Assembly: GCA_017995595.1 (NCBI GenBank)
Contig: JAGOIO010000021.1
Span: forward strand, 1-11,676
DNA from: a bacterium
GTDB lineage: Bacteria > Cyanobacteriota > Vampirovibrionia > Gastranaerophilales > Gastranaerophilaceae
DNA: 11,676 bases
Direction: 5' to 3'
The translations under genes were made by a program, and so were the position numbers. Every line of letters starts with the position of its first letter. Positions within the stretch are counted from its first letter, which is position 1. Under the pieces are notes generated by a model. The model was not told the DNA's origin and did not search any database. It was given only the letters and a program-made list of their open reading frames with translations. Positions 1 through 6,059 of this stretch are shown in pieces.

Positions 1-62
1 TACAAGTTACCTCATATAACACCTTAGCAGGGTGCCGCCTTAAGCCACTCGGCCACTTCTCC
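1..62 (-). tRNA. tRNA-Ser(GCU), partial (3' part outside window)
   Basis: Read on the minus strand from position 62, the sequence folds as the first 62 nt of a class II tRNA. It has a 7-nt acceptor strand GGAGAAG, then TG, a D stem GCC/GGC around GAGTGGCTTAA, and an anticodon stem GCACC/GGTGT. The loop CTGCTAA places the anticodon GCT at positions 34-36, so it decodes AGC/AGU serine codons. The next bases (TATATGAG, GTAA, CTTGTA) begin a long variable arm, as expected for tRNA-Ser. The T arm and 3' acceptor strand lie beyond the window edge. A strong minus-strand promoter sits just upstream. Confidence 0.93.
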
Positions 63-89
63 AAGACTGCTAAATGATGTATTGATATA

Positions 90-117
90 ATTATACCACA
101 AAATCTTTTTTCTGCAA
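90..117 (-). promoter_or_regulatory. Promoter of tRNA-Ser
   Basis: On the minus strand, -35 TTGCAG (112-117) and -10 TATAAT (90-95) are separated by 16 nt. The predicted transcript starts near 83, about 20 nt before the tRNA 5' end at 62. The -10 overlaps a plus-strand TATAAT at 86-91, giving the 10-bp palindrome TATAATTATA at 86-95. The plus-strand copy lacks a good -35 but is placed to serve the MFS gene. Confidence 0.7.
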
Positions 118-167
118 TGTTATTTTTTTTATTGACTGAATTTTTTTTACATACTATTATCTTTTGT

Positions 168-1418
168 ATGAATTCTATTTTTGTAAATACTTTATTTAAT
201 ACTTTTCGCTCTCTTAAGCATAGAAATTTTAGACTTTTCTTCTTTGGGCAATGTATTTCCGTTATTGGAACTTGGATTCAACAAATCGCTATTAGTTGGC
301 TAATTTACAGGCTTACTAATTCGGCTTTTATTATGGGATTTATTACTTTTATTGGTGCTATTCCGGCTATCTTTGTTACACCTTTCGCCGGTGTCATCAT
401 TGATAGAATTAACAAGCACAAAGCTTTAATTCTTATTCAATTAACTTTTCTTCTCGAAGCTGCAGCTTTGGCATTTTTTACTATTTCAAATTCTGTAAAT
501 GTTCCAATTATTCTTATTATTGGCTTATTCAACGGTATTTCTGCCGCTATTGACATGCCTCTTAGACAAGCTCTTATTATTCAGCTTATTGATAAAAACG
601 AAGATTTAAGTAATGCTATTTCACTTAATTCTTCTAGTTTTAATCTGGCAAGACTCGTTGGTCCTGCTATTGCAGGTGTTTTAATTGCCTCCGTCGGAGA
701 AGGCTTGTGCTTTCTCATAAATGCTATTAGCTATATCGCTGTAATATGGGCTTTGGCTCTCATTCATGTTGATTATTCTCCTATCAAATTCAAGCAAAGA
801 GAAAGTTTCTTAACCGAATTAAAAGAAGGTTTTTCTTATACTTATAATTTTAAATCTATTTTATATGTAACTTTATTTATCGCTATTGCTGGAAGTTTTG
901 GAATGGCTTTCCCTGTAATAATGCCGATTTTTGCAAAAGAAATACTCGGAGGTAATGCTCAAACTTTGGGCTACCTTATGAGCGGTTTAGGCATTGGAGC
1001 TTTAGGCGGAGCTTTGTACCTTTCCGCAAGATGCGAAGTTCGAGGTTTAAGCAACAGAATTATTATTGCAACAATCGCTTTAGGGTTTGCATTAATCGGC
1101 TTAAATTTCACTAAAAATTTATACGTTGCAATATCACTTTTAACAATAGTTGGTATCGGTATGGTAATGATTATTGCAGGGTGTAATACTTTAATTCAAT
1201 ATTTCGTTGATGAAGATAAGCGAGGAAGAATTATGAGTATTTACACTATGGCTTTCTTTGGAACTGTACCTTTTGGAAGCCTTATTGAAGGCTCTGTTGC
1301 AGAAAAACTTGGCGTTCCTTTTACATTTTTATTAGACGGAATAGCCATGCTAACTCTTGCGATATGGCTATTTTCTAAATCTAAAATTCTAAAAAAAGAT
1401 TATAAATTAAGCAGATAA
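168..1418 (+). CDS. MFS transporter, EntS/DHA3-like (MFS_3) exporter
   Basis: Major facilitator superfamily inner-membrane transporter of about 416 aa, with alternating hydrophobic segments consistent with 12 transmembrane helices. The opening SLKHRNFRLFFFGQCISVIG, continuing into GTWIQQIA, is characteristic of the EntS-like drug/siderophore exporter subgroup. It is followed by the loop 2-3 motif GVIIDRINKHK, the degenerate MFS motif A. These proteins are proton-driven exporters; the substrate cannot be read from the sequence. An in-frame ATG at 117 would add 17 residues translated from T-rich DNA that also contains the -35 of the divergent tRNA promoter. ATG 168 fits the family's usual short N-terminus better. 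Neither start has a visible Shine-Dalgarno, so the start is uncertain. The 3' end overlaps the convergent gene by 12 nt. Confidence 0.9.
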   Translation: MNSIFVNTLFNTFRSLKHRNFRLFFFGQCISVIGTWIQQIAISWLIYRLTNSAFIMGFITFIGAIPAIFVTPFAGVIIDRINKHKALILIQLTFLLEAAALAFFTISNSVNVPIILIIGLFNGISAAIDMPLRQALIIQLIDKNEDLSNAISLNSSSFNLARLVGPAIAGVLIASVGEGLCFLINAISYIAVIWALALIHVDYSPIKFKQRESFLTELKEGFSYTYNFKSILYVTLFIAIAGSFGMAFPVIMPIFAKEILGGNAQTLGYLMSGLGIGALGGALYLSARCEVRGLSNRIIIATIALGFALIGLNFTKNLYVAISLLTIVGIGMVMIIAGCNTLIQYFVDEDKRGRIMSIYTMAFFGTVPFGSLIEGSVAEKLGVPFTFLLDGIAMLTLAIWLFSKSKILKKDYKLSR

Positions 1419-2204
1419 ATGAATACAACGCTGTGGTCCATCGTCTCTTCTTTTGTGGTGATAAGAATATAGACCTGAATCAGAATCTTGCGTTTCCGGT
1501 CCTATTTGAGGCTTCAATGGTTCTGTAATTATTTGAGGCTCATCTGAACTCTTTGCCTTTGTCGGATCTTCTGAGTTGTGTTCAATCTCAGTTTTTACAA
1601 CGCCTTCAACTTGTTTTTTGAACTCTTCAGGTTTTATTGAATCTGCATGTGCAATCATTGTCGCAATAATATTTACCATATTATCCAAACCCAATTTTTT
1701 TGCATCACTTCCATATCTTGTTGACATTTCCTCTGAAACATCTATAATTCCGTTTATGGCTGTACTCAAGTTTTCCAATTTTTGCTTTGCTTTTGCTTTT
1801 ATTTGTTGAATTTCAGCCTTTATTGCATCTGCTTGAGCCTTTGAATTTGGATTATTTTTATCTAAATCTTTTAACTTGACGGTCAACTCACCGATGTTTT
1901 TACCGTATTCCTCATACACCTTGTTTACTTCATCGGTTACAACTTGACAACACCCTTGAAATGTACTCAAAACTTTTCCATCTCTTCCAATTTTTATAGA
2001 AGATTCAATTTCTTCAGTTGCTTTTTTAGTTGCATCATCAATTTCTTGCTGCTTTTTATCTTTTGGAGACATTTCCTTTTCTGTTTTCTTTCCTATTGGA
2101 ATCTCCATATCATAAAAATTATCATTCTTGTTTTCAGTCTTCGGATTTTCAGACTTATAAGGAACTTTCACATTATTTTCCGTGTTTACTGAATTTATTG
2201 GCAT
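1407..2204 (-). CDS. Hypothetical hydrophilic, coiled-coil-like protein (265 aa)
   Basis: I do not recognise a family. The protein is highly charged and has no signal peptide or membrane segment, so it is probably cytoplasmic. Residues 1-70 are rich in Lys, Glu, Asn and Asp and look disordered. Residues ~70-205 look helical, with heptad-like stretches (a lysine/alanine-rich run near 130-145) and an unusual Cys-Cys pair in FQGCCQVV (~82-89). Residues ~205-250 are a Pro/Glu/Ser-rich linker, followed by a basic tail ending in CIHLSA. The start is well supported: AGGAGG at 2209-2214 lies 4 nt before the ATG. A terminator at 2281-2316 separates it from the gene upstream, so it should have its own promoter in 2205-2280, but I see no convincing one. 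Its stop lies inside the end of the MFS gene. Confidence 0.8.
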   Translation of the reverse strand: MPINSVNTENNVKVPYKSENPKTENKNDNFYDMEIPIGKKTEKEMSPKDKKQQEIDDATKKATEEIESSIKIGRDGKVLSTFQGCCQVVTDEVNKVYEEYGKNIGELTVKLKDLDKNNPNSKAQADAIKAEIQQIKAKAKQKLENLSTAINGIIDVSEEMSTRYGSDAKKLGLDNMVNIIATMIAHADSIKPEEFKKQVEGVVKTEIEHNSEDPTKAKSSDEPQIITEPLKPQIGPETQDSDSGLYSYHHKRRDDGPQRCIHLSA

Positions 2205-2280
2205 ATATCCTCCTGTGCTTTACATTCCATAAATATATAAAACCATAATGACTTAAAAAATTGCCTAATAATTTTATACT

Positions 2281-2316
2281 AAAAAGAGAACATGAAATAC
2301 ACCATGCTCTCTTTTT
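2281..2316 (-). terminator. Rho-independent terminator of the small-ORF unit
   Basis: A 14-bp stem (2281-2294 with 2303-2316) has one G-U pair and an 8-nt loop, with an A-run on one side and a T-run on the other. On the minus strand it lies just after the stop of the 57-codon ORF and before the 265-aa gene. It could also work on the plus strand, but no plus-strand gene ends nearby. Confidence 0.8.
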
Positions 2317-2330
2317 AAAAGTTAAATCCG

Positions 2331-2504
2331 TTATGCTTTTTTACTTTTGCAAAACACATCTTGAGTACAAGTACTAAGCTTTACATTTGAAAAATTTTGT
2401 GAAGACATAAAACTATTCTTGTCATTACAATTTGCAGACTGACCATCAAACCCTTGTCCTTTTAAAGAACTGATTCGAGTAATAGAAACCTTGGGAATTC
2501 TCAT
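2331..2504 (-). CDS. Small ORF, 57 aa, unknown function
   Basis: This ORF runs from ATG at 2504 to TAA at 2331-2333. It begins MRIPKVSITRISSLKGQG and ends VFCKSKKA. The product is hydrophilic and rich in Ser, Asn and Lys, has three cysteines (residues 26, 46 and 52), and has no membrane segment or signal peptide. I recognise no family. It has a near-consensus promoter (TTTACA, 17 nt, TATAAT at 2566-2594) and a strong terminator (2281-2316), giving a predicted monocistronic RNA of about 280 nt. A GAAAGG motif at 2518-2523 lies 13 nt before the ATG. That is slightly longer than the 10-11 nt in the ribosomal genes here, so translation is plausible but not certain. The alternative is that the unit encodes a small regulatory RNA. 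Confidence 0.5.
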   Translation of the reverse strand: MRIPKVSITRISSLKGQGFDGQSANCNDKNSFMSSQNFSNVKLSTCTQDVFCKSKKA

Positions 2505-2565
2505 ATTTTTTAAAAACCCTTTCTTAACAACTACTAAAACACTTATTTAAACACTAACTGAATTT

Positions 2566-2594
2566 ATTATACACCCAAAATCTTTTTTTGTAAA
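2566..2594 (-). promoter_or_regulatory. Promoter of the 57-codon unit
   Basis: On the minus strand, -35 TTTACA (2589-2594), a 17-nt spacer and a perfect -10 TATAAT (2566-2571) predict a transcript start near 2559. The leader before the ATG at 2504 would be about 55 nt. This is one of the best sigma70-type promoters in the window. Confidence 0.65.
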
Positions 2595-2611
2595 ATATTT
2601 TTTCAAAATTA

Positions 2612-2800
2612 TCAACATTTTTTTACATTATCAGTAAGAGACCAAACTAAAGCTCCAACCCAGCCTAAAAAAGTCCAACCCAAAAATAGATTTAAAGCCA
2701 AAATTGCTGGAATATTATTGTGATTACGCCCATAAGCAACAAAACTTGGCAAGAAATAAGCCAAAATAAACATTATAGATAAAATTATTCCGAAAAACAT
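2612..2800 (-). CDS. Superinfection immunity family protein (Imm_superinfect-like), 62 aa
   Basis: Small membrane protein with two hydrophobic helices, one N-terminal (FFGIILSIMFILAYFLPSF) and one near the C-terminus (LFLGWTFLGWVGALVWSLT). They are joined by a polar loop with GRNHNN. The arrangement LPSxxA...N...LNLFLGWTxxGWVxALVWxLT matches the family named after phage T4 Imm, which blocks DNA entry by superinfecting phages. Most bacterial chromosomal members have no demonstrated role. An in-frame ATG at 2815 would give 67 aa, but that ATG overlaps GGAGG (2809-2813). GGAGG is 8 nt before the ATG at 2800, so I choose 2800. No phage genes are nearby. Confidence 0.85.
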   Translation of the reverse strand: MFFGIILSIMFILAYFLPSFVAYGRNHNNIPAILALNLFLGWTFLGWVGALVWSLTDNVKKC

Positions 2801-2808
2801 AACAAAAG

Positions 2809-2813
2809 CCTCC
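2809..2813 (-). promoter_or_regulatory. Shine-Dalgarno that decides the start of the Imm-like gene
   Basis: GGAGG on the minus strand is 8 nt upstream of ATG 2800. It sits within the codons that follow the earlier in-frame ATG at 2815. Ribosomes are therefore expected to start at 2800. Confidence 0.7.
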
Positions 2814-2835
2814 ATTTATAAAATATTATGTAGAA

Positions 2836-2864
2836 AATATAACACGGATTAAAGAAATAGTAAA
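2836..2864 (-). promoter_or_regulatory. Putative promoter of the Imm-like gene
   Basis: On the minus strand, -35 TTTACT (2859-2864), a 17-nt spacer and -10 TATATT (2836-2841) lie immediately after the yidD stop. The predicted transcript starts near 2829, about 30 nt before the chosen ATG. Confidence 0.5.
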
Positions 2865-3074
2865 TTAGGGAAGCGGGTCATAGCCACCTTCGTGAAAAGG
2901 ATGACACTTGGATATTCTTTTTAAACCGAGCCAAAGCCCCTTAAATAAACCATATTTTATCAAAGCTTGCTTCGTATATTCAGAGCATGTCGGAGTAAAA
3001 CGACAAACCGGGGGAGTAAGCCTTGAGATTTTTTGATAAATATTAATTAAAAATACCAATAAATTTTTTATCAT
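2865..3074 (-). CDS. yidD: Membrane protein insertion efficiency factor YidD
   Basis: YidD is a small, membrane-associated protein that assists insertion of inner-membrane proteins by YidC and Sec. The 69-aa product has the full family signature: an N-terminal amphipathic/hydrophobic helix (LLVFLINIYQKI), then TPPVCRFTPTCSEYTKQA with two conserved cysteines, GLFKGLWLGLKRI, and C-terminal CHPFHEGGYDPLP. Length and start match the family. The gene usually sits between rnpA and yidC near rpmH, but here it stands alone upstream of the Imm-like gene. No Shine-Dalgarno is visible. A TATAAT box ends 6 nt before the ATG, suggesting a leaderless transcript. Confidence 0.96.
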   Translation of the reverse strand: MIKNLLVFLINIYQKISRLTPPVCRFTPTCSEYTKQALIKYGLFKGLWLGLKRISKCHPFHEGGYDPLP

Positions 3075-3080
3075 ACAAAG

Positions 3081-3086
3081 ATTATA
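3081..3086 (-). promoter_or_regulatory. -10 box of yidD, probably leaderless
   Basis: TATAAT on the minus strand is followed by exactly six bases (CTTTGT) and then the yidD ATG. The start codon therefore falls where transcription should begin. The -35 region is poor (TTAAGC at 3105-3110, 18-nt spacer). Confidence 0.5.
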
Positions 3087-3139
3087 TACCTAAAATAAAA
3101 AAGAGCTTAATATTTCTTTGGAAAATAGCCGACTTACTA

Positions 3140-3167
3140 TTGCAATAAGATATTTATCAGTTAGAAT
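3140..3167 (+). promoter_or_regulatory. Putative promoter of the rpsE-secY operon
   Basis: -35 TTGCAA (3140-3145) and -10 TAGAAT (3162-3167) with a 16-nt spacer predict a transcript start near 3174. The untranslated leader before rpsE would be about 140 nt, long enough for a regulatory structure. It is the best candidate between the divergent yidD and rpsE genes. Confidence 0.5.
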
Positions 3168-3213
3168 AGATAATGTCAGAAATCCCAACATCTGAATATT
3201 TTTTCAAAAAGCG

Positions 3214-3234
3214 AAATTTGTATTTTGCAAATTT
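3214..3234 (+). other. AT-rich hairpin in the rpsE leader
   Basis: AAATTTG and CAAATTT form a perfect 7-bp stem with a 7-nt loop and are followed by further T residues. It lies in the predicted 5' leader of the ribosomal operon. It could be a weak attenuator or protein-binding structure, but A-T stems arise easily in DNA this AT-rich. Confidence 0.25.
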
Positions 3235-3313
3235 TTAATGCTTCAATTTGAGATACTCAGATAAATAGCTAAATAGTTTACAGATTATTACTAAATGAAA
3301 GGTAAAACTAACC

Positions 3314-3946
3314 GTGGAAGAAGAAAAAAAAGTAGCAGCGGAAGCAACAGAAGTTAGCACAGAAACCGCAGCAGAAGACAAAAAAGATGATACAAAAGCC
3401 ACAAAAGCAGAAGGCAGACGTGGCAGAGGCAGAAAGAAAAGAGTAGAAACTAATGAAGAAAAGCCTCAATCAGAATGGACAGAACGTGTAGTTCAAATAA
3501 GCAGAGTAACAAAAGTAGTAAAGGGTGGTAAAAAATTAAGTTTTAGAGCCATCGTTATTGTTGGAAACCAAAAAGGTCAAGTCGGCGTTGGTTGTGCAAA
3601 GGCTTCTGAAGTTATCATAGCTATTCAAAAAGCCATTACTGACGGAAGAAAAAATCTTGTTACAGTTCCAATTTTCAAAACAACTATTCCGCACCCTATC
3701 GTAGGACGTTCAGGTGCTGGTGAAGTTATGTTGAGACCGGCTGGTCAAGGTACCGGAATTATTGCAGGTGGTGCAGTTCGTTCTGTATTAGAACTTGCAG
3801 GTGTTGAAAACATCTTATGTAAATCTTTAGGTTCTAAGTCTCCATTAAATGCTGCTAATGCAACATTAGATGCTTTGAGAAATCTAAGACCGTTCAAAGA
3901 AGTTGCAAGAAGACGTGGTAAGACAATTAGCGAAATTTTAAACTAA
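3314..3946 (+). CDS. rpsE: 30S ribosomal protein S5
   Basis: S5 is a primary component of the small subunit body, involved in decoding accuracy and mRNA unwinding at the entry site. At 210 aa it is longer than typical bacterial S5 (166 in E. coli). Residues 1 to ~52 are a low-complexity extension, first Glu/Ala/Lys/Thr-rich and then a basic patch (GRRGRGRKKR). The double-stranded-RNA-binding-like domain begins at ERVVQISRVTKVVKGGKKLS. The C-terminal domain includes RPAGQGTGIIAGGAVRSVLE. The KKLSFRAIVIVGNQKGQVGVG stretch closely resembles cyanobacterial S5. The start is GTG. Upstream GAAAGG (3297-3302) is 11 nt away, the same arrangement as in rpmD and rplO. rplR, the usual upstream neighbour, is absent here. 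Confidence 0.97.
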   Translation: MEEEKKVAAEATEVSTETAAEDKKDDTKATKAEGRRGRGRKKRVETNEEKPQSEWTERVVQISRVTKVVKGGKKLSFRAIVIVGNQKGQVGVGCAKASEVIIAIQKAITDGRKNLVTVPIFKTTIPHPIVGRSGAGEVMLRPAGQGTGIIAGGAVRSVLELAGVENILCKSLGSKSPLNAANATLDALRNLRPFKEVARRRGKTISEILN

Positions 3947-3978
3947 TAAAATAAAATTATAAGAAAGGTAATTATAAA

Positions 3979-4170
3979 ATGGCAAATACAAAAGCAAAAC
4001 AAATAAAAATAAGACTAAAAGCAAGTCTTATCGGTTCATCACCTGCACAACGTAAAATCGTTCAAGGTCTTGGATTGAGAAAAATCAACCAAGTTGTAGA
4101 ACACTTTGACAGTGCAACAATTATGGGTATGGTTAACAAAGTTTCTCACCTTGTAGAAATCGTTGACTAA
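3979..4170 (+). CDS. rpmD: 50S ribosomal protein L30
   Basis: Large-subunit protein of 63 aa with the conserved bacterial L30 pattern. It has an initial beta strand (IKIRLKASLIGS), then QRKIVQGLGLRKINQVVEH, and finally IMGMVNKVSHLVEIVD. The start is supported by GAAAGG ending 10 nt before the ATG. It lies 32 nt after rpsE and is cotranscribed with it. To my knowledge L30 is missing from plastids and most photosynthetic cyanobacteria. If the cyanobacterial affinity of S5 holds, keeping rpmD points to a basal, non-photosynthetic relative. Confidence 0.96.
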   Translation: MANTKAKQIKIRLKASLIGSSPAQRKIVQGLGLRKINQVVEHFDSATIMGMVNKVSHLVEIVD

Positions 4171-4202
4171 TTATACGTAAATATCAGAAAGGATTATAAA
4201 AA

Positions 4203-4649
4203 ATGACAATAACATTAGAAGATTTAAAACCTGCTGAAGGTTCAACTTCAAAATCAAAAAGAGTGGGCAGAGGCCGTGCTTCAGGTCATGGTAAAACAAG
4301 TTGCCGTGGTCATAACGGAGAAGGTCAACGCTCAGGAAACTCAGCTAAGAGAGGTTTCGAAGGTGGTCAAATGCCTTCTTACAGACAAATGCCTAAATTA
4401 AAAGGATTCAAGGTTATAAACCAACTTAAATATGCTGAATTAAATGTAAAAGACCTTGAAAGATTAGGACAAGACCAAGTTTGTCTTGATTGCCTAAAGA
4501 AAGATAATAAAGTAGCAAGAGATTGCGAAGGACTTAGAATTCTTGGTAACGGAGAAATTTCAAAAGCTGTTACAGTTAAAGCAAGTTATGTTACACCTAG
4601 TGCAAAAACTAAAATCGAAGCCGCTGGCGGAAAGGTTGAGTTAGTATAA
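4203..4649 (+). CDS. rplO: 50S ribosomal protein L15
   Basis: L15 binds 23S rRNA early in large-subunit assembly. The 148-aa product has the flexible Gly/Arg/Lys-rich N-terminal arm (RVGRGRASGHGKTSCRGH), then GFEGGQMPSYRQMPKLKGF, and the C-terminal L15/L18e fold ending KTKIEAAGGKVELV. Length is normal. GAAAGG ends 10 nt before the ATG. Its TAA overlaps the secY ATG by one base (TAATG), so L15 and SecY translation is probably coupled. Cysteines at the GKTSC position and in the VCLDCLKK segment are somewhat more numerous than usual. Confidence 0.97.
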   Translation: MTITLEDLKPAEGSTSKSKRVGRGRASGHGKTSCRGHNGEGQRSGNSAKRGFEGGQMPSYRQMPKLKGFKVINQLKYAELNVKDLERLGQDQVCLDCLKKDNKVARDCEGLRILGNGEISKAVTVKASYVTPSAKTKIEAAGGKVELV

Positions 4650-5986
4650 TGCAGCAAAAGATGAAAATGCCTACAACTGCAGATATAGCCTCTATGTGGC
4701 AAGCTTCAGGTTTGAAACAGAAAATCATTTTTACTTTTGTTATGATTGCTTTGTTCAGACTTGGTGTTCAATTGCCGTTGTATGGTATTAATAACGCAAT
4801 ATTTTCAAATATGGCTGCTCAGAATAACATTATTGGATTTTTAGATTTGTTTTCAGGTGGTGCGTTAGGTAAGGTTTCAATATTTGCTTTAGGAATCGGA
4901 CCTTACATCACTTCATCTATCATTATCCAATTAGTTTCTGTTGTTATTCCATCTTTGGAAAAATTGCAAAAAGAAGAAGGCGAAGAAGGTAGAAGAAAAC
5001 TTTCTCAATACACTCGTGTTTTTACCGTTGTATTAGCAGTTTTTCAAGCACTAATCTTCTTAATCTTTTTACAACATCTTCCTGGTTCTGTAATCTCTGG
5101 AATAAATCCTATTTTATTCTATTTGAGTTCAATTACAGTCCTAACTGCAGGTTCTGTACTTGTTATGTGGATATCTGAACTTATAACAGAAAAAGGTATT
5201 GGTAACGGCGGTTCTTTAATCATCTTTATCGGTATTTTATCAGGAATCCCACTTTACGCAAACAGAACAGCACAACTTGTATCAAGAGATTCAAGTTTAC
5301 AAATCGGATTAGTTATATTATTAGCAATTTTCTTTGCAGCTATGGTATTTATCGTTATAATGCAAGAAGCTACAAGAAAAGTTGTTATTGTTAATCCTAA
5401 ACGTCAGGTCGGAAACAAAGTATATGGCGGAGTTAACACTTTTATTCCGTTCAAGCTTAATCCGGGTGGAGTTATGCCGATTATCTTTGCTATCGCAATT
5501 TTATTGTTCCCAACAACAGTTCTTAGTATTGTTGGACAGGCAAATTTCCATAACCCTGCAGTAAAAGATGCTGTAATGAAACTTTCTTTATGGTTAAGTC
5601 CGTCAGGACCTTGCTATTACATTGTTTATTTCTTGTTAATCGTTGCGTTAACTTTCTTTTATGCTTCAATCATGCCTAATATGCAACCAAAAGAAATTGC
5701 AACTAACTTGAAAAAATACGGTTCTTCAATTCCCGGAGTAAAACCGGGGAAAAATACTGCTGAAGCACTTGATGTTATACTTAGCCGTACAACATTCATT
5801 GGAGCTTTAGGACTTGGTATTATAGCTCTTGTTCCGTCTTTTGTAAGTTACATAACTAACATTAAGACTCTTCAAGGTATCGGAGCTACTTCACTAATCA
5901 TCATGGTTGGTGTTGCTCTTGATTTAATTAACCAAGTTAGAACTCAATTACTGGCAAGAAATTATGAAAGTTTCTTGAAGAAATAA
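4649..5986 (+). CDS. secY: Protein translocase subunit SecY
   Basis: SecY forms the channel of the SecYEG translocon for protein export and membrane insertion. The 445-aa protein is near the usual length, with ten predicted transmembrane helices. Early landmarks are FRLGVQLPLYGIN and the plug region FLDLFSGGALGKVSIFALGI, then GIGPYITSSII and a cytoplasmic loop with GEEGRRKLSQYTR. Later ones are TEKGIGNGGSLIIFIGI, KLNPGGVMPIIFA before helix 7, and the C-terminal GPGV-like region SIPGVKPGKNTAEALD. It overlaps rplO by one base. The usual downstream genes adk, map and infA are not present. The operon ends at a strong terminator 18 nt after the stop. Confidence 0.98.
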   Translation: MQQKMKMPTTADIASMWQASGLKQKIIFTFVMIALFRLGVQLPLYGINNAIFSNMAAQNNIIGFLDLFSGGALGKVSIFALGIGPYITSSIIIQLVSVVIPSLEKLQKEEGEEGRRKLSQYTRVFTVVLAVFQALIFLIFLQHLPGSVISGINPILFYLSSITVLTAGSVLVMWISELITEKGIGNGGSLIIFIGILSGIPLYANRTAQLVSRDSSLQIGLVILLAIFFAAMVFIVIMQEATRKVVIVNPKRQVGNKVYGGVNTFIPFKLNPGGVMPIIFAIAILLFPTTVLSIVGQANFHNPAVKDAVMKLSLWLSPSGPCYYIVYFLLIVALTFFYASIMPNMQPKEIATNLKKYGSSIPGVKPGKNTAEALDVILSRTTFIGALGLGIIALVPSFVSYITNIKTLQGIGATSLIIMVGVALDLINQVRTQLLARNYESFLKK

Positions 5987-6003
5987 GTTAATATTTCTAA
6001 AAT

Positions 6004-6044
6004 AAAAAATGCCCGATTTGAAAATTCAAATCGGGCATTTTTTT
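6004..6044. terminator. Bidirectional rho-independent terminator
   Basis: A perfect 17-bp stem (6004-6020 with 6027-6043) contains the GC-rich core GCCCGATTTG. It has a 6-nt loop (AAAATT), an A-run before and a T-run to 6044 after. It ends the rpsE-secY operon on the plus strand and the M16 peptidase gene on the minus strand, which converge here. Confidence 0.95.
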
Positions 6045-6059
6045 ATCTTTTATTCAAAA

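Noticed and set aside
117..167. N-terminal extension of the MFS transporter from ATG 117
   Set aside because: The 17 added residues come from T-rich DNA overlapping the tRNA promoter, with no Shine-Dalgarno; family members start close to the SLKHRNFRLFF segment.
3295..3357. Mini-ORF starting at ATG 3295 (MKGKTNRGRRKK...), out of frame with and overlapping the rpsE start
   Set aside because: Its ATG is part of the GAAAGG ribosome-binding motif for rpsE, it has no Shine-Dalgarno of its own, and its basic composition comes from reading the Glu/Lys codons of rpsE in another frame.
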